From NCBI GenBank assembly GCA_029432815.1, contig JAROBA010000035.1:1-59120 (forward strand): a stretch of 59,120 bases of DNA, written 5' to 3'. A program made the translations under genes and the position numbers. Below the pieces are notes generated by a model. That model worked only from the letters and a program-made list of their open reading frames with translations, searched no databases and was not told the DNA's origin. This document shows, piece after piece, positions 41,065 to 51,005 of this stretch. The stretch is from Pontiellaceae bacterium B1224 (GTDB taxonomy: Bacteria; Verrucomicrobiota; Kiritimatiellia; Kiritimatiellales; Pontiellaceae). Within the stretch, counting starts at the first letter, position 1. Each line of letters starts with the position of its first letter.

Positions 41065-42483
41065 CTAACGGATATCAGCCTGTTTTTGAAGATAGGGTTG
41101 GCCTTTTTGATACAGCTCCATCCGTTCTTTATACTTAGGCAAATCATGACGCGTTTTACTGGAGTCTGCACACTCTCGAATAGCATATCTCTGCGTCTTT
41201 ACCGCTAATTCAAACTCATTATTAGCCGCATAGGCGCGTGCTAAAAGGTCCAGCAGCCTTGGGTCCTGCGAGTCATACTCCAGCAATATCCCGGCATACT
41301 CCACTGCTTTGGGGCCATTGCGGACCGCCGGATCGATTGAGCAGGCATATAGATTAATCAAAGCTCTTCGGTAAACCCCTGCCGCCAGGTATCGCCCCGA
41401 TCCTTTGTATTCTTTCTCACCCTCATGGGTCACCTTTTCTTTCTCAAGAGCAATTTCATACCACTTCGCGGCCTCCTCCAACCACTCGATTTTTTTGCAT
41501 GCAGAACCTATCCGCGCAGCAGTGTTGGCAGAGGTTTCATAATCGGTATTATAGAAAAACATTAATCCCCGAAGCAGTTCCTGTTGTTCTTCGCGACTAA
41601 GCTTCAGTTCCATCTGATCATACACCAGATCCTTCCAATCCGAGTATTCCCGCCGATCTTTTGGTTTTCCCCTTTCCTGCACTTCGTCAAGTGACATAAC
41701 GTCTTTATCCGGCTTACCAAAATCCGTAAACGTGAACCGTTTCCCCAATGGCGGTCGCTTTTCATCCCATTTTACTGAGTACAAAATATGTTCAGGATCA
41801 CAGATATCCCGATAGGTCGGCTCCCCATCAACAGAGGGCCCATGAATGCGGATCCAAATACCCTCCACCACGCACCGGCCATGGCTTTTATATTTGGTCG
41901 TAAATTCATTCCCGTTCATATCATAGTGCTTGAACTCACTTTGATTATTAGGAAATTCCTCAAATTCCAGTACATATCTGGTTTCGAGTGTTTTCTCTTT
42001 AAGATGGTCCAGTCGGTCCAATTTAAGCTGGCCCGAAATGACCCGCTCCGGATTGGCGATTTCAAAACGGTCACTGTACAAGTGAATGAAGAAGCGATAT
42101 TCAATCTTCACATCGTCCAGAACTCCCCCACTCTGGTTTCTTAGATCGATTTTATAACAGAAGCTTTCCTTGTATTCCGACTTATGGCCCGTCGTTTTTT
42201 CGATCGAGACCAACAATGACCGGGGTGACAGAATCTTATCCGCTTCGGTCCATTCCTGGATATAGGTTTGGGTCTCATCTGAAAAAGCTGCAACTGGTAC
42301 CCAGAGTTTTTTACCACCACTCGGCTCAACCTGTACCTGATTCTTATCCGGGTTAAATGCAAGAAGCTTTGCCTCTATCGAACGGCCATCCTTGCTCGTT
42401 AACATACGATATTCATCATACATTGCCCCCTGGGCGAGGCCAACGCAAAGGACCAATGCGGCTGCAACAAATCTCTGATTCAT
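41065..42483 (-). CDS. Exported SHD1-like / TPR-like protein, 472 aa
   Basis: I use ATG 42483, with AGGGG about 6 nt upstream; the longer frame (26 more codons) has no signal for translation and would bury the signal peptide. Residues 1-20 form a Sec signal (LVLCVGLAQGAM). Residues about 24-75 resemble the SHD1 domain common in planctomycete and verrucomicrobial exported proteins (R-M-L-T-S-K-D-G-R-S-I-E-A-K-L-L, then W-V-P-V). A beta-rich middle is followed by helical TPR-like repeats at about 310-460 (AAKWYEIALEKEK, LLDLLARAYAANNEFELA). Function unknown; a scaffolding role in the envelope is a guess. It is monocistronic as far as can be seen. Confidence 0.82.
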   Translation of the reverse strand: MNQRFVAAALVLCVGLAQGAMYDEYRMLTSKDGRSIEAKLLAFNPDKNQVQVEPSGGKKLWVPVAAFSDETQTYIQEWTEADKILSPRSLLVSIEKTTGHKSEYKESFCYKIDLRNQSGGVLDDVKIEYRFFIHLYSDRFEIANPERVISGQLKLDRLDHLKEKTLETRYVLEFEEFPNNQSEFKHYDMNGNEFTTKYKSHGRCVVEGIWIRIHGPSVDGEPTYRDICDPEHILYSVKWDEKRPPLGKRFTFTDFGKPDKDVMSLDEVQERGKPKDRREYSDWKDLVYDQMELKLSREEQQELLRGLMFFYNTDYETSANTAARIGSACKKIEWLEEAAKWYEIALEKEKVTHEGEKEYKGSGRYLAAGVYRRALINLYACSIDPAVRNGPKAVEYAGILLEYDSQDPRLLDLLARAYAANNEFELAVKTQRYAIRECADSSKTRHDLPKYKERMELYQKGQPYLQKQADIR

Positions 42484-42576
42484 ACATTCCCCTATAGTAG
42501 AATATGTTCTTAACAAACAATGCTGTTTCATACTGGTTTCCTGCGATTTAATCGCAATCACCTTTTCAAAGTTTAT

Positions 42577-43455
42577 TCATCTCGCATACTCCCGCGAAAG
42601 GTCATCCACCAGCTCCAGCATCAGATCTTTCCGGACGCTGGAACAGCGCCAGTAGAGGCCGATGGTGCGCGTGGCGCCGCCCCCCTTCAGTTTGACATAG
42701 TGGATCTGTGGATTGCGTTTCGCCACGCAGTCGGGGATCAACGAAACCGCCCGACCCATTTCCACCATCTGTAAAAGCGTTTCCATGGAAGAGGCGCGGA
42801 AGTTCAGGATGTCGCCCATGCCGGCCGTCGAACAATATTCCAGCGCCTGACCGCGCAGACAATGCCCCTCTTCGAGCAGCAGCATTTTTTCCTTGGCCAC
42901 CTTGGCGGAATCGATCGTCTTCCGCTTACCAAGCGGATGCCCCTGCGGAACGCCTACATAAAACTCCTCGGAAAAAATCGTCCCATGCTCCAGAGCATCC
43001 TCTTCAATCGGTTCCGCCAGAAAAGCACAGTCGAGCGTTCCGGCCTTCAACCGCTCGGTCAGCGTGGCGGTCTTTTCTTCAACCAGGTTGATCCGCAGAC
43101 TGGGATAGGCATCGATAAAGTGATCCAGGATCTGCGGGAAATAATACGGAGCCAGTGTGGGAAAAGCGCCGACTGACAGTTCGCCCGAATAGGGATCGTT
43201 CCAAACCTTGGAAAGCGCATCAACCTCTTCCACTCTGCGCATGATGCCGCGCGCCCTCTCCAGCACTTCAAGACCGGCGGGTGTGAAGATAAATTCCTTG
43301 TGTCCGCGTTCCAACAATTGGATGCCCAGCTCGTCCTCAAACTTTTTAATCTGAATGCTCAGCGCCGGCTGGCTGACGTTGCACGCCTCAGCTGCCCGAT
43401 TAAATCCCCCATGCTCATTAAGCGCCAATAGATATTTGAAAGCCTGTAAATTCAT
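42577..43455 (-). CDS. oxyR: Peroxide-sensing LysR-type regulator OxyR
   Basis: 292 aa. The N-terminal winged helix-turn-helix (residues 1-60, with FNRAAEACNVSQPALS) is followed by the LysR effector domain. It has Cys199 in GHCLRGQAL and Cys208 in EYCSTAG; these match by number and context the redox pair of Escherichia coli OxyR, which forms a disulfide on H2O2 exposure. It is divergent from ahpC, and ahpF and katG follow, so it very probably controls them. The ATG at 43455 faces a 218-bp intergenic region with the likely operator. The gene contains one TTCCAA palindrome. Confidence 0.93.
   Translation of the reverse strand: MNLQAFKYLLALNEHGGFNRAAEACNVSQPALSIQIKKFEDELGIQLLERGHKEFIFTPAGLEVLERARGIMRRVEEVDALSKVWNDPYSGELSVGAFPTLAPYYFPQILDHFIDAYPSLRINLVEEKTATLTERLKAGTLDCAFLAEPIEEDALEHGTIFSEEFYVGVPQGHPLGKRKTIDSAKVAKEKMLLLEEGHCLRGQALEYCSTAGMGDILNFRASSMETLLQMVEMGRAVSLIPDCVAKRNPQIHYVKLKGGGATRTIGLYWRCSSVRKDLMLELVDDLSREYAR
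43199..43213. repeat. TTCCAANNNTTGGAA palindrome (coding)
   Basis: Perfect copy in oxyR, read as S-K-V-W-N. Confidence 0.8.
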
Positions 43456-43473
43456 GCAGAAACACTACATAAA

Positions 43474-43513
43474 CAAAAGTTATCAACCTAGTAAATTCTA
43501 TAAATTTTACAAT
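43474..43513 (+). promoter_or_regulatory. Candidate OxyR-regulated ahpC promoter region
   Basis: An AT-rich block just upstream of oxyR ends in TACAAT (43508-43513), a good -10 for ahpC, with no recognisable -35 at the correct distance. That is typical of activator-dependent promoters. The block contains CTAG and CTAT steps but no clean four-part OxyR site, so operator placement is inferred from position. Confidence 0.4.
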
Positions 43514-43563
43514 ATGGCAATTCTGCGGCACATTCATACGCATCGACAGGAGATGGGTCGAAA

Positions 43564-43646
43564 GTCTCCGGGTCAAAAGTCGAAGGTCCAGCAGTGCCGG
43601 ACCGGAAACCGCAAGACCTTGGACCTTCGACGTTCAGACCTGAGAC
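43564..43646. repeat. Long imperfect inverted repeat upstream of ahpC
   Basis: Arms at 43564-43590 and 43620-43646; the core GTCGAAGGTCC / GGACCTTCGAC (11 bp) is perfect and the outer parts are partly paired. The loop of about 30 nt contains CCGGACCGG. It lies between the promoter and the ahpC start, so it would be in the ahpC 5' leader. Confidence 0.7.
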
Positions 43647-43673
43647 AAAATTAAATCAACCAGGAGAAATAAA

Positions 43674-44237
43674 ATGATCAAAGTAGGACAACAAGTCGAA
43701 GAGTTCAAAATGGCCGCGTTCCAGAACGACGAAATCAAGGACATCAAGCTGTCGGATTACAAAGGCAAGTGGGTCGTACTCGCTTTCTACCCGGCCGACT
43801 TCACCTTCGTCTGCCCGACCGAGCTCGAAGAACTGGCTACCCTCTATCCGCAGTTCCAGGAAAACGGCGCAGAAGTCATCTCCGTTTCCACCGACACCGC
43901 CTTCGTTCACAAAGCGTGGCACGACGAATCTCCAGCCATTGGAAAAGTGAACTACCCGATGGGTGCCGATCCGACAGGCGCGGTTTCCAAACAGTTCGGA
44001 GTTTATATCGAAGACGAAGGTCTGGCGCTGCGCGGCACGTTCATCATCGACCCCAACGGTGTACTGAAGACGGCTGAGATCCACGACCTCGGCATCGGCC
44101 GCTCCGCTGCAGAAGCCCTGCGCAAACTCCAGGCCGCTAAGTTCGTTCACGAACATGGCGACCAGGTTTGCCCGGCCAACTGGCAGCCGGAAGCCGACAC
44201 CCTGACGCCCGGCCTGGACCTCGTAGGTAAAATCTAA
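43674..44237 (+). CDS. ahpC: Alkyl hydroperoxide reductase AhpC (2-Cys peroxiredoxin)
   Basis: It reduces H2O2 and organic hydroperoxides in the cytoplasm. The 187-aa product has the peroxidatic Cys47 in FVCPTELEE and the resolving Cys166 in QVCPANW, the typical 2-Cys AhpC arrangement and length. AGGAG lies about 8 nt before ATG. The electron donor is the AhpF encoded 271 bp downstream on the same strand. Divergent oxyR points to peroxide induction. Confidence 0.96.
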   Translation: MIKVGQQVEEFKMAAFQNDEIKDIKLSDYKGKWVVLAFYPADFTFVCPTELEELATLYPQFQENGAEVISVSTDTAFVHKAWHDESPAIGKVNYPMGADPTGAVSKQFGVYIEDEGLALRGTFIIDPNGVLKTAEIHDLGIGRSAAEALRKLQAAKFVHEHGDQVCPANWQPEADTLTPGLDLVGKI

Positions 44238-44508
44238 GCGGCATAGCTGACCAATAGCGAATATCGATGAGCGAATCATGAACGCAGAAGTAAAGACCTT
44301 CGAAATTCAACATTCCTTGTTCGATATTCGATATTCAAAATAATTCCCAACACCCAAAGCCCTTTCGCCCTCCCCCGGGGCGGGAGGCATTCCTTGCAAC
44401 CGCCATTTAACACAAAGGCACCAAGAACACTAAGCTTCACGTTAAAAATCCCAACTTCGTGCCCTTCGTGTCTAAGTGTTTAATTATATATCTCATCAGG
44501 AGAGCGCC
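44238..44508. repeat. Mosaic of inverted repeats between ahpC and ahpF
   Basis: Two separate long inverted repeats are visible. In one, GAATATCG near 44260 faces CGATATTCGATATTC near 44325. In the other, about 28 nt (AACACAAAGGCACC... from about 44410) face a partly complementary stretch (...CCTTCGTGTCTAAGTGTT) ending near 44481. A GC-rich CCCCCGGGGCGGGAGG tract lies between. No ORF is supported. It probably contains an ahpF promoter near the TTATATAT before the start. It looks like accumulated intergenic repeat elements. Confidence 0.55.
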
Positions 44509-46062
44509 ATGCTAGATCAAGCCACCCTCACCCAACTGAAATCGGTCTACGCCGAACTTACTTCCACCTACCGCCTGCTGGTATCCGCAAAAAATCATCC
44601 GGCCGGAACGCAGCTTCTGGAAATGCTCAACGATGTTGCATCCACCTCCGATAAGATTTCCGTAGTCGAGCAGGATGTTGAAGGCCTCCAGTTTCAGATC
44701 GAGCGCGACGGCGAAGTGCTGCCGATTATCATTCGCGGCATTCCCGGCGGGCACGAATTTACCACGCTGATTCTCGCCATCCTCAATGCCGATGGAAAAG
44801 GGAAATGGCCGGACGAAGGCATTCAAAACCGGATTAAAGCGCTGAAGGGCCCGATCAAACTAGTGAGCTATGTTTCCACCAGCTGTGTCAACTGCCCGGA
44901 AGTGGTACAGGCCTTTAATCAGATGGCATTAATTCATGACGACTTCCAGCACGAGATGGTGGAAGGCACCCATTTCCAGACCGAAATTTCCGAGCGAAAA
45001 ATTCAGGGCGTTCCCGCCGTAATGGCTGGCGACACGCTGCTGCATGCCGGAAAGGCCGAGCTGGTTGAACTGCTCGACAAATTGGAAGCGCACTATGGAG
45101 CCGGCGAAGTGAAAGCCGGTGAAATAAAGGAATACGACGTTGCCATCATCGGTGGCGGACCGGCCGGCGCAGCGGCGGCCATCTACACCGCCCGCAAAGG
45201 CCTCAAAACCGCTATCATTGCCGAACGAGTCGGCGGACAGGTGAACGAAACCAAAGGCATCGAAAATCTGATTGGCACGCCCTACACCGAAGGGCCGCAG
45301 CTCGCCGCCAACTTGTTCGAGCATCTCGATGAATATCCGATCGATGTTTTGGAACACCGCCGTGTGGAACATATCGACGACGGAGAACGCAAGACCCTCC
45401 ACATGAAGGGCGGCGAAACCGTCACCACCGGCGCGCTCATTCTCGCAACCGGTGCGCGCTGGCGACAGCTCGGAATTCCCGGTGAAAAGGAAAACATTGG
45501 TCGCGGCGTGGCGTTCTGCCCGCACTGCGACGGACCATTCTATAAGGGCAAACCGGTCATCGTGGTCGGCGGCGGAAACTCCGGCGTGGAAGCAGCCATC
45601 GATCTGGCGGGCATCTGCTCGCACGTCACACTGCTCGAATTTGCCGACCAGTTGAAAGCCGACGGCGTGCTCGTTGAAAAACTCCAATCCCTGGAAAATG
45701 CCACCATCAAGCTGAATGTCGCCGCCTCCAGCGTAGTGGACAATGACTCCAAAGTAACCGGCATCACCGCAAAGGACCGCATCGATGGCGTGGAAGAACG
45801 CATCGACGCCGACGGCATTTTTGTGCAGATCGGACTTGTTCCGAACAGCGCCCCGTTCGCGGATCTGGTTGAACTCAATAAAATGGGTGAAATTGTTGTT
45901 GATGCTCATTGCCGAACCAACAAGGCCGGAGTCTATGCGGCAGGCGATTTGACCACGGTGCCCTACAAACAGATCATCATCGCGATGGGCGAAGGGGCCA
46001 AAGCCGGACTCAGCGTGTTTGAAGATTTTGCACGTGGTAACATCGTTCCCTTGACAAAATAA
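44509..46062 (+). CDS. ahpF: Alkyl hydroperoxide reductase subunit F
   Basis: A flavoprotein that passes electrons from NADH to AhpC. 517 aa with ATG 44509 (AGGAG 7-8 nt upstream; an earlier in-frame ATG at 44476 lacks one). The N-terminal tandem thioredoxin-fold domain holds C-V-N-C-P (Cys126/Cys129). The thioredoxin-reductase-like part has the FAD motif GGGPAG at 215-220, the redox pair F-C-P-H-C-D-G-P (Cys337/Cys340), a second nucleotide motif VVGGGNSG and AGDLTT near the end. Length and both Cys pairs match AhpF, not stand-alone TrxB. Confidence 0.95.
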   Translation: MLDQATLTQLKSVYAELTSTYRLLVSAKNHPAGTQLLEMLNDVASTSDKISVVEQDVEGLQFQIERDGEVLPIIIRGIPGGHEFTTLILAILNADGKGKWPDEGIQNRIKALKGPIKLVSYVSTSCVNCPEVVQAFNQMALIHDDFQHEMVEGTHFQTEISERKIQGVPAVMAGDTLLHAGKAELVELLDKLEAHYGAGEVKAGEIKEYDVAIIGGGPAGAAAAIYTARKGLKTAIIAERVGGQVNETKGIENLIGTPYTEGPQLAANLFEHLDEYPIDVLEHRRVEHIDDGERKTLHMKGGETVTTGALILATGARWRQLGIPGEKENIGRGVAFCPHCDGPFYKGKPVIVVGGGNSGVEAAIDLAGICSHVTLLEFADQLKADGVLVEKLQSLENATIKLNVAASSVVDNDSKVTGITAKDRIDGVEERIDADGIFVQIGLVPNSAPFADLVELNKMGEIVVDAHCRTNKAGVYAAGDLTTVPYKQIIIAMGEGAKAGLSVFEDFARGNIVPLTK

Positions 46063-46112
46063 ACCAACAGGACAAAATGCGCACTTCTATGGTGCTATTA
46101 TACGTTGTTTAA

Positions 46113-48329
<2,217 letters not shown>

Positions 48330-48347
48330 CCAGATCCGAACCAACAT

Positions 48348-48377
48348 AAAAAGCATCCCGGCAACGGGATGCTTTTT
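48348..48377. terminator. Bidirectional rho-independent terminator after katG
   Basis: A perfect AAAAAGCATCCCG / CGGGATGCTTTTT stem with a GCAA loop, 18 bp after katG. Confidence 0.93.
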
Positions 48378-48401
48378 GATTCTCCAACCATTGGAAATAT
48401 T

Positions 48402-48986
48402 ATGTGGGACGAACGATACAAAACAGAAGACTATGTATACGGGCTGGAACCGAATGACTTCCTGCTTGAAAACGTCGACCAGCTGAAACCCGGCTCCGTA
48501 CTCTGCCTCGCCGAAGGGGAAGGACGAAATGCGGTCTTTCTTGCGAAACAGGGTTTTGATGTAACGGCAATGGACGGCTCATCGGTCGGGCTCGAAAAGG
48601 CCCAACGGCTCGCCTCCGAAAACGAGGTAGAAATAACCACCGTTCACGCGGATCTCAACGAATTCACCATTGAGCCGAATGCGTGGGACAACATCATTTC
48701 GATCTTCTGCCACATTCCCCCGCCGCTTCGCGAAAAAGTTCACGCCGCATCCGCTGCGGGATTAACCAAAGGTGGTGTCTTACTGCTCGAAGCCTACACG
48801 CCGAAACAGCTCGAATTCGGCACCGGCGGCCCACCCGTTGAGGAATTGCTTATGAGCCTCGAAGGGCTCATCCAGGAGTTCCAATCTCTGGAAATTTTCC
48901 AAGGGTTGGAAACCGAACGCGACGTTCATGAAGGCCGGTTTCACAATGGCCGCGCCGCCGTTGTTCAACTGCTCGCCAGGAAATAG
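48402..48986 (+). CDS. Class I SAM-dependent methyltransferase (TehB-like)
   Basis: 194 aa from ATG 48402; an earlier in-frame ATG at 48369 falls inside the katG terminator and is rejected. Motif I is V-L-C-L-A-E-G-E-G-R-N (about residues 31-41), followed by acidic motif II (AMDGSS) and VHADLNEF. The C-terminus reads F-Q-S-L-E-I-F-Q-G-L-E, then the VHEG-R-x-H-N-G-R-A-A-V-V-Q segment common to TehB-like enzymes. The TTGGAA half of a palindrome supplies the only purine-rich stretch before the start. A 3'-end duplicate lies directly downstream. Substrate unknown. Confidence 0.85.
   Translation: MWDERYKTEDYVYGLEPNDFLLENVDQLKPGSVLCLAEGEGRNAVFLAKQGFDVTAMDGSSVGLEKAQRLASENEVEITTVHADLNEFTIEPNAWDNIISIFCHIPPPLREKVHAASAAGLTKGGVLLLEAYTPKQLEFGTGGPPVEELLMSLEGLIQEFQSLEIFQGLETERDVHEGRFHNGRAAVVQLLARK
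48879..48911. repeat. Tandem pair of TTCCAANNNTTGGAA palindromes (coding)
   Basis: A one-mismatch copy at 48879-48893 and a perfect copy at 48897-48911, 3 bp apart, encode F-Q-S-L-E-I-F-Q-G-L-E in the methyltransferase. Confidence 0.8.
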
Positions 48987-49047
48987 CATGGTCAACCTGT
49001 GCTGATGCCGCTTGTATGGAGCCGATGAGATGCCCGCGCATCCCTAA

Positions 49048-49188
49048 CTGCTGTATACAGCCGAGCTGCTGAAAAAGGATTTCCAAACCTTGGAAGTTTT
49101 CCAAGCACTGGAAACCGAGCACGAAGTCAACGAAGGCTCAAAACACAACGGGCGCTCTGCCGTGGTTCAGGTTCTCGCAAGGAAGTAA
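49048..49188 (+). pseudogene. 3'-terminal fragment of a second methyltransferase gene
   Basis: This frame encodes ...F-Q-T-L-E-V-F-Q-A-L-E followed by HNGRSAVVQVLARK and TAA. It is nearly the same as the C-terminus of the intact methyltransferase just upstream (HNGRAAVVQLLARK). An in-frame TAA at 49045-49047 and the absence of motif I show that only the last 46 codons remain. It carries its own palindrome pair (49081-49095 perfect, 49099-49113 one mismatch). A tandem duplication followed by loss of the 5' part is the simplest history. It abuts the end of the cassette array. Confidence 0.8.
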
Positions 49189-49194
49189 TATCGA

Positions 49195-49254
49195 CCGTAG
49201 GACTGGAGCAGAGAGTTTTTTGTCTTTACTCAGAAGGGCTTTATGGTGGTTCTG
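49195..49254 (-). repeat. Degenerate terminal attC-like site (site J)
   Basis: It keeps the TACTCAnAnGGGC centre and the closing GGTTCTG next to the RelA/SpoT stop codon, but lacks the ACGTT end. It probably marks the worn-out distal end of the array. Confidence 0.45.
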
Positions 49255-49255
49255 C

Positions 49256-50299
49256 CTATTTTTGTTTAGTGATCACCTTCTTTTTTCCGCTTGTCCTTGA
49301 TAATTTGGTGCACCCTTCCGTAACTAATTTTATGAAATCGGCTGTGTCACCAAAGTAGTTCTGATAAGCCAAGCGGACATCGTGCGAGGTGGCACCACGC
49401 ACAAGAACAACATCTTCATTATCACTTTCATTTTCTAACGCGAAAAGATCTAGAAGGGCTGTCGGTGAACTTGCGTACATTCTCACCTCAAGAGTTCCAT
49501 CAGTCCGGAATATCAAAATGATGTCACCACCTCGTGTTAAAGCTTTGTCGGCAACCTTAACCCCGCGCAACAGTTGTAAGAGCTTTAGTTCTCTGTCCAA
49601 TCCTCTAAACCGAGCGACAACATTTCTATCCGACATTTCAGAATGTGGACCCGTAGAAGATTCGTAAACCCGCGCAAGAATCTCACTTGCGTACGACATC
49701 GCTTCAATATATCTGGAGTCACCGCGTTCAAATTTTGGCTGATTATGTGTAATCAAGCCAATAACTTCGACGGCAGTAGCCCAAGAGTGCTGAATCAGTG
49801 TGCGATATTGAATTTCAACCAATAGGCCTTTGAGATATTTACCTGTTTCAGAATTAACATCGTATTCGTAAACATCGTGAATCCCTCTATATCCCGTACT
49901 TTTCGACTCTTTGATGTAATCATATTTATCTACGTCATTCCGTAGGTTGTGACGGAAACGGGCTTTGTGAATTGATCGTCTAAATTCATAGAGTTCATCA
50001 ATGGTGTTAAAAATCAAACGACAACCAGCGACATCATCCATTCGTGCCAATGCCATTCCGGAATGTCGTGAAAGCTTGTCGATAATTGTTATGCGTCGCT
50101 TATGTCTTTGGGCAACAGTGATATTTTTGCCCTTGGTTCTTTTACGGAGAATTGCTTGAAACGTATTCAAGACCTGTCGGTGTGAGGCTCGCCATTCATC
50201 GAAAATATCATTGTCCTGTTTTGACCCCGTTCCGGCAGCAATGGAAGCTCCGGCTCGGTTGACTTTTTTTCTCGATCCTCCTGGGAAAGTACCTGTCAT
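49256..50299 (-). CDS. RelA/SpoT-domain nucleotidyltransferase (integron cassette)
   Basis: 347 aa. The synthetase-type RelA/SpoT fold (PF04607) spans about residues 35-205: M-D-D-V-A-G-C-R (87-94), S-T-G-Y-R-G-I-H (134-141) and E-I-Q-Y-R-T-L-I-Q-H-S-W-A (162-174), all expected catalytic-core motifs. No HD hydrolase, TGS or ACT domain is present, so it is a small single-domain type with a C-terminal extension of about 140 residues I do not recognise. Such proteins make (p)ppGpp-like alarmones or, as toxSAS/CapRel types, pyrophosphorylate nucleotides or tRNA. Which applies is unknown and no antitoxin is evident. AAGGA lies 5 nt before ATG. AT-rich relative to the oxidative-stress genes; flanked by attC-like sites. 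Confidence 0.88.
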   Translation of the reverse strand: MTGTFPGGSRKKVNRAGASIAAGTGSKQDNDIFDEWRASHRQVLNTFQAILRKRTKGKNITVAQRHKRRITIIDKLSRHSGMALARMDDVAGCRLIFNTIDELYEFRRSIHKARFRHNLRNDVDKYDYIKESKSTGYRGIHDVYEYDVNSETGKYLKGLLVEIQYRTLIQHSWATAVEVIGLITHNQPKFERGDSRYIEAMSYASEILARVYESSTGPHSEMSDRNVVARFRGLDRELKLLQLLRGVKVADKALTRGGDIILIFRTDGTLEVRMYASSPTALLDLFALENESDNEDVVLVRGATSHDVRLAYQNYFGDTADFIKLVTEGCTKLSRTSGKKKVITKQK

Positions 50300-50322
50300 T
50301 GTTTTCCTTATTTATTTATATA

Positions 50323-50406
50323 GAACCTTACACGTGACTTTCGGTGCACATAAACTTTGACCTACTCAACGGGCGTTTCACACGTAAACTCCACCCACTG
50401 GTTCTG
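50323..50406 (-). repeat. attC-like site I
   Basis: Class-2 site: GAACCTTAC end, GTGCACATAAACTTTGACC, centre TCAACGGGCGT, closing ACTGGTTCTG. It ends 5 bp before the stop of the 161-aa membrane protein gene, whose cassette opens with GTTCTGG. Confidence 0.85.
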
Positions 50407-50411
50407 CGAAT

Positions 50412-50897
50412 TTATCCTGTTATCAGGAATGCTCGTTCAGATGTGTGAAGATCATCGGTTCCTTTATATTTAAAGGTTGCTCTAACAATAATATGATCAC
50501 AGTCGTTGGGAATTCGGATCACCAACGGAAATCGCTGAATCACCTTTGGCCTCACAAAATAATAACCCATTTTTTCTGTGATAAGGGATGCTTGCGCAAG
50601 TTTTATTGGGAATGCTAGGCGAGGTTCATGCCCCTCTATCTCCTCGAGTGAGGCAGTTGAATCCAGTCCCCTTATTTTCACGCGAATGTCATCGAAGCGT
50701 TGCTCAATATTACCTTTGTTCTCTGCTATGCAACCCACTTCTATAATTTGGCTATTTTCGGTATTACCTAAACTAAGGCAATCAATGTCAAATTGGATGC
50801 GTTGCTTGTGTGTGCCCTCTCGAAAGAATTTGAAGTAAGCGAAGAATGCCGCACAAGTAGCAAGTCCAATATTTATTATAGAGTAGTATTCATCCAT
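50412..50897 (-). CDS. Membrane-anchored hypothetical protein, 161 aa (integron cassette)
   Basis: One N-terminal transmembrane segment (about residues 6-22, IGLATCAAFFAYFKFF) is followed by a basic stretch and about 130 residues of alternating beta-strand pattern (FDIDCLSLGNTENSQ, IIEVGCIAENKG, FPLVIRIP). This looks like a single Ig-like or C2-like cytoplasmic or periplasmic domain. I do not recognise a family. AGGGG lies about 9 nt before ATG 50897. It is the single gene of its cassette, between the TIR-like and RelA/SpoT cassettes. Confidence 0.75.
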   Translation of the reverse strand: MDEYYSIINIGLATCAAFFAYFKFFREGTHKQRIQFDIDCLSLGNTENSQIIEVGCIAENKGNIEQRFDDIRVKIRGLDSTASLEEIEGHEPRLAFPIKLAQASLITEKMGYYFVRPKVIQRFPLVIRIPNDCDHIIVRATFKYKGTDDLHTSERAFLITG

Positions 50898-50920
50898 TGT
50901 GGTTTTCCCCTTTTTATCCA

Positions 50921-51005
50921 GAACGTTACACGTGACTTTCGGTGCACATAAACCTCAACCTAATCAACTGGCGTTTTCACCGTAAAGTCCATGTGCTGGT
51001 TAGAA
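50921..51005 (-). repeat. attC-like site H
   Basis: Class-2 site opening GAACGTTAC and closing GCTGGTTAGAAA. The closing TTAGAAA contains the stop codon of the TIR-like gene and matches (complemented) the first bases of that cassette near 51826-51832. Confidence 0.88.

Noticed and set aside
43456-43673. Exact OxyR operator
   Set aside because: Only isolated CTAG/CTAT steps are visible in the AT-rich block; the full four-part spacing could not be found by eye.
44929-45909. 326-codon minus-strand frame opposite ahpF
   Set aside because: Antisense shadow of ahpF; Phe/Gly-rich low-complexity translation and no ribosome binding site.
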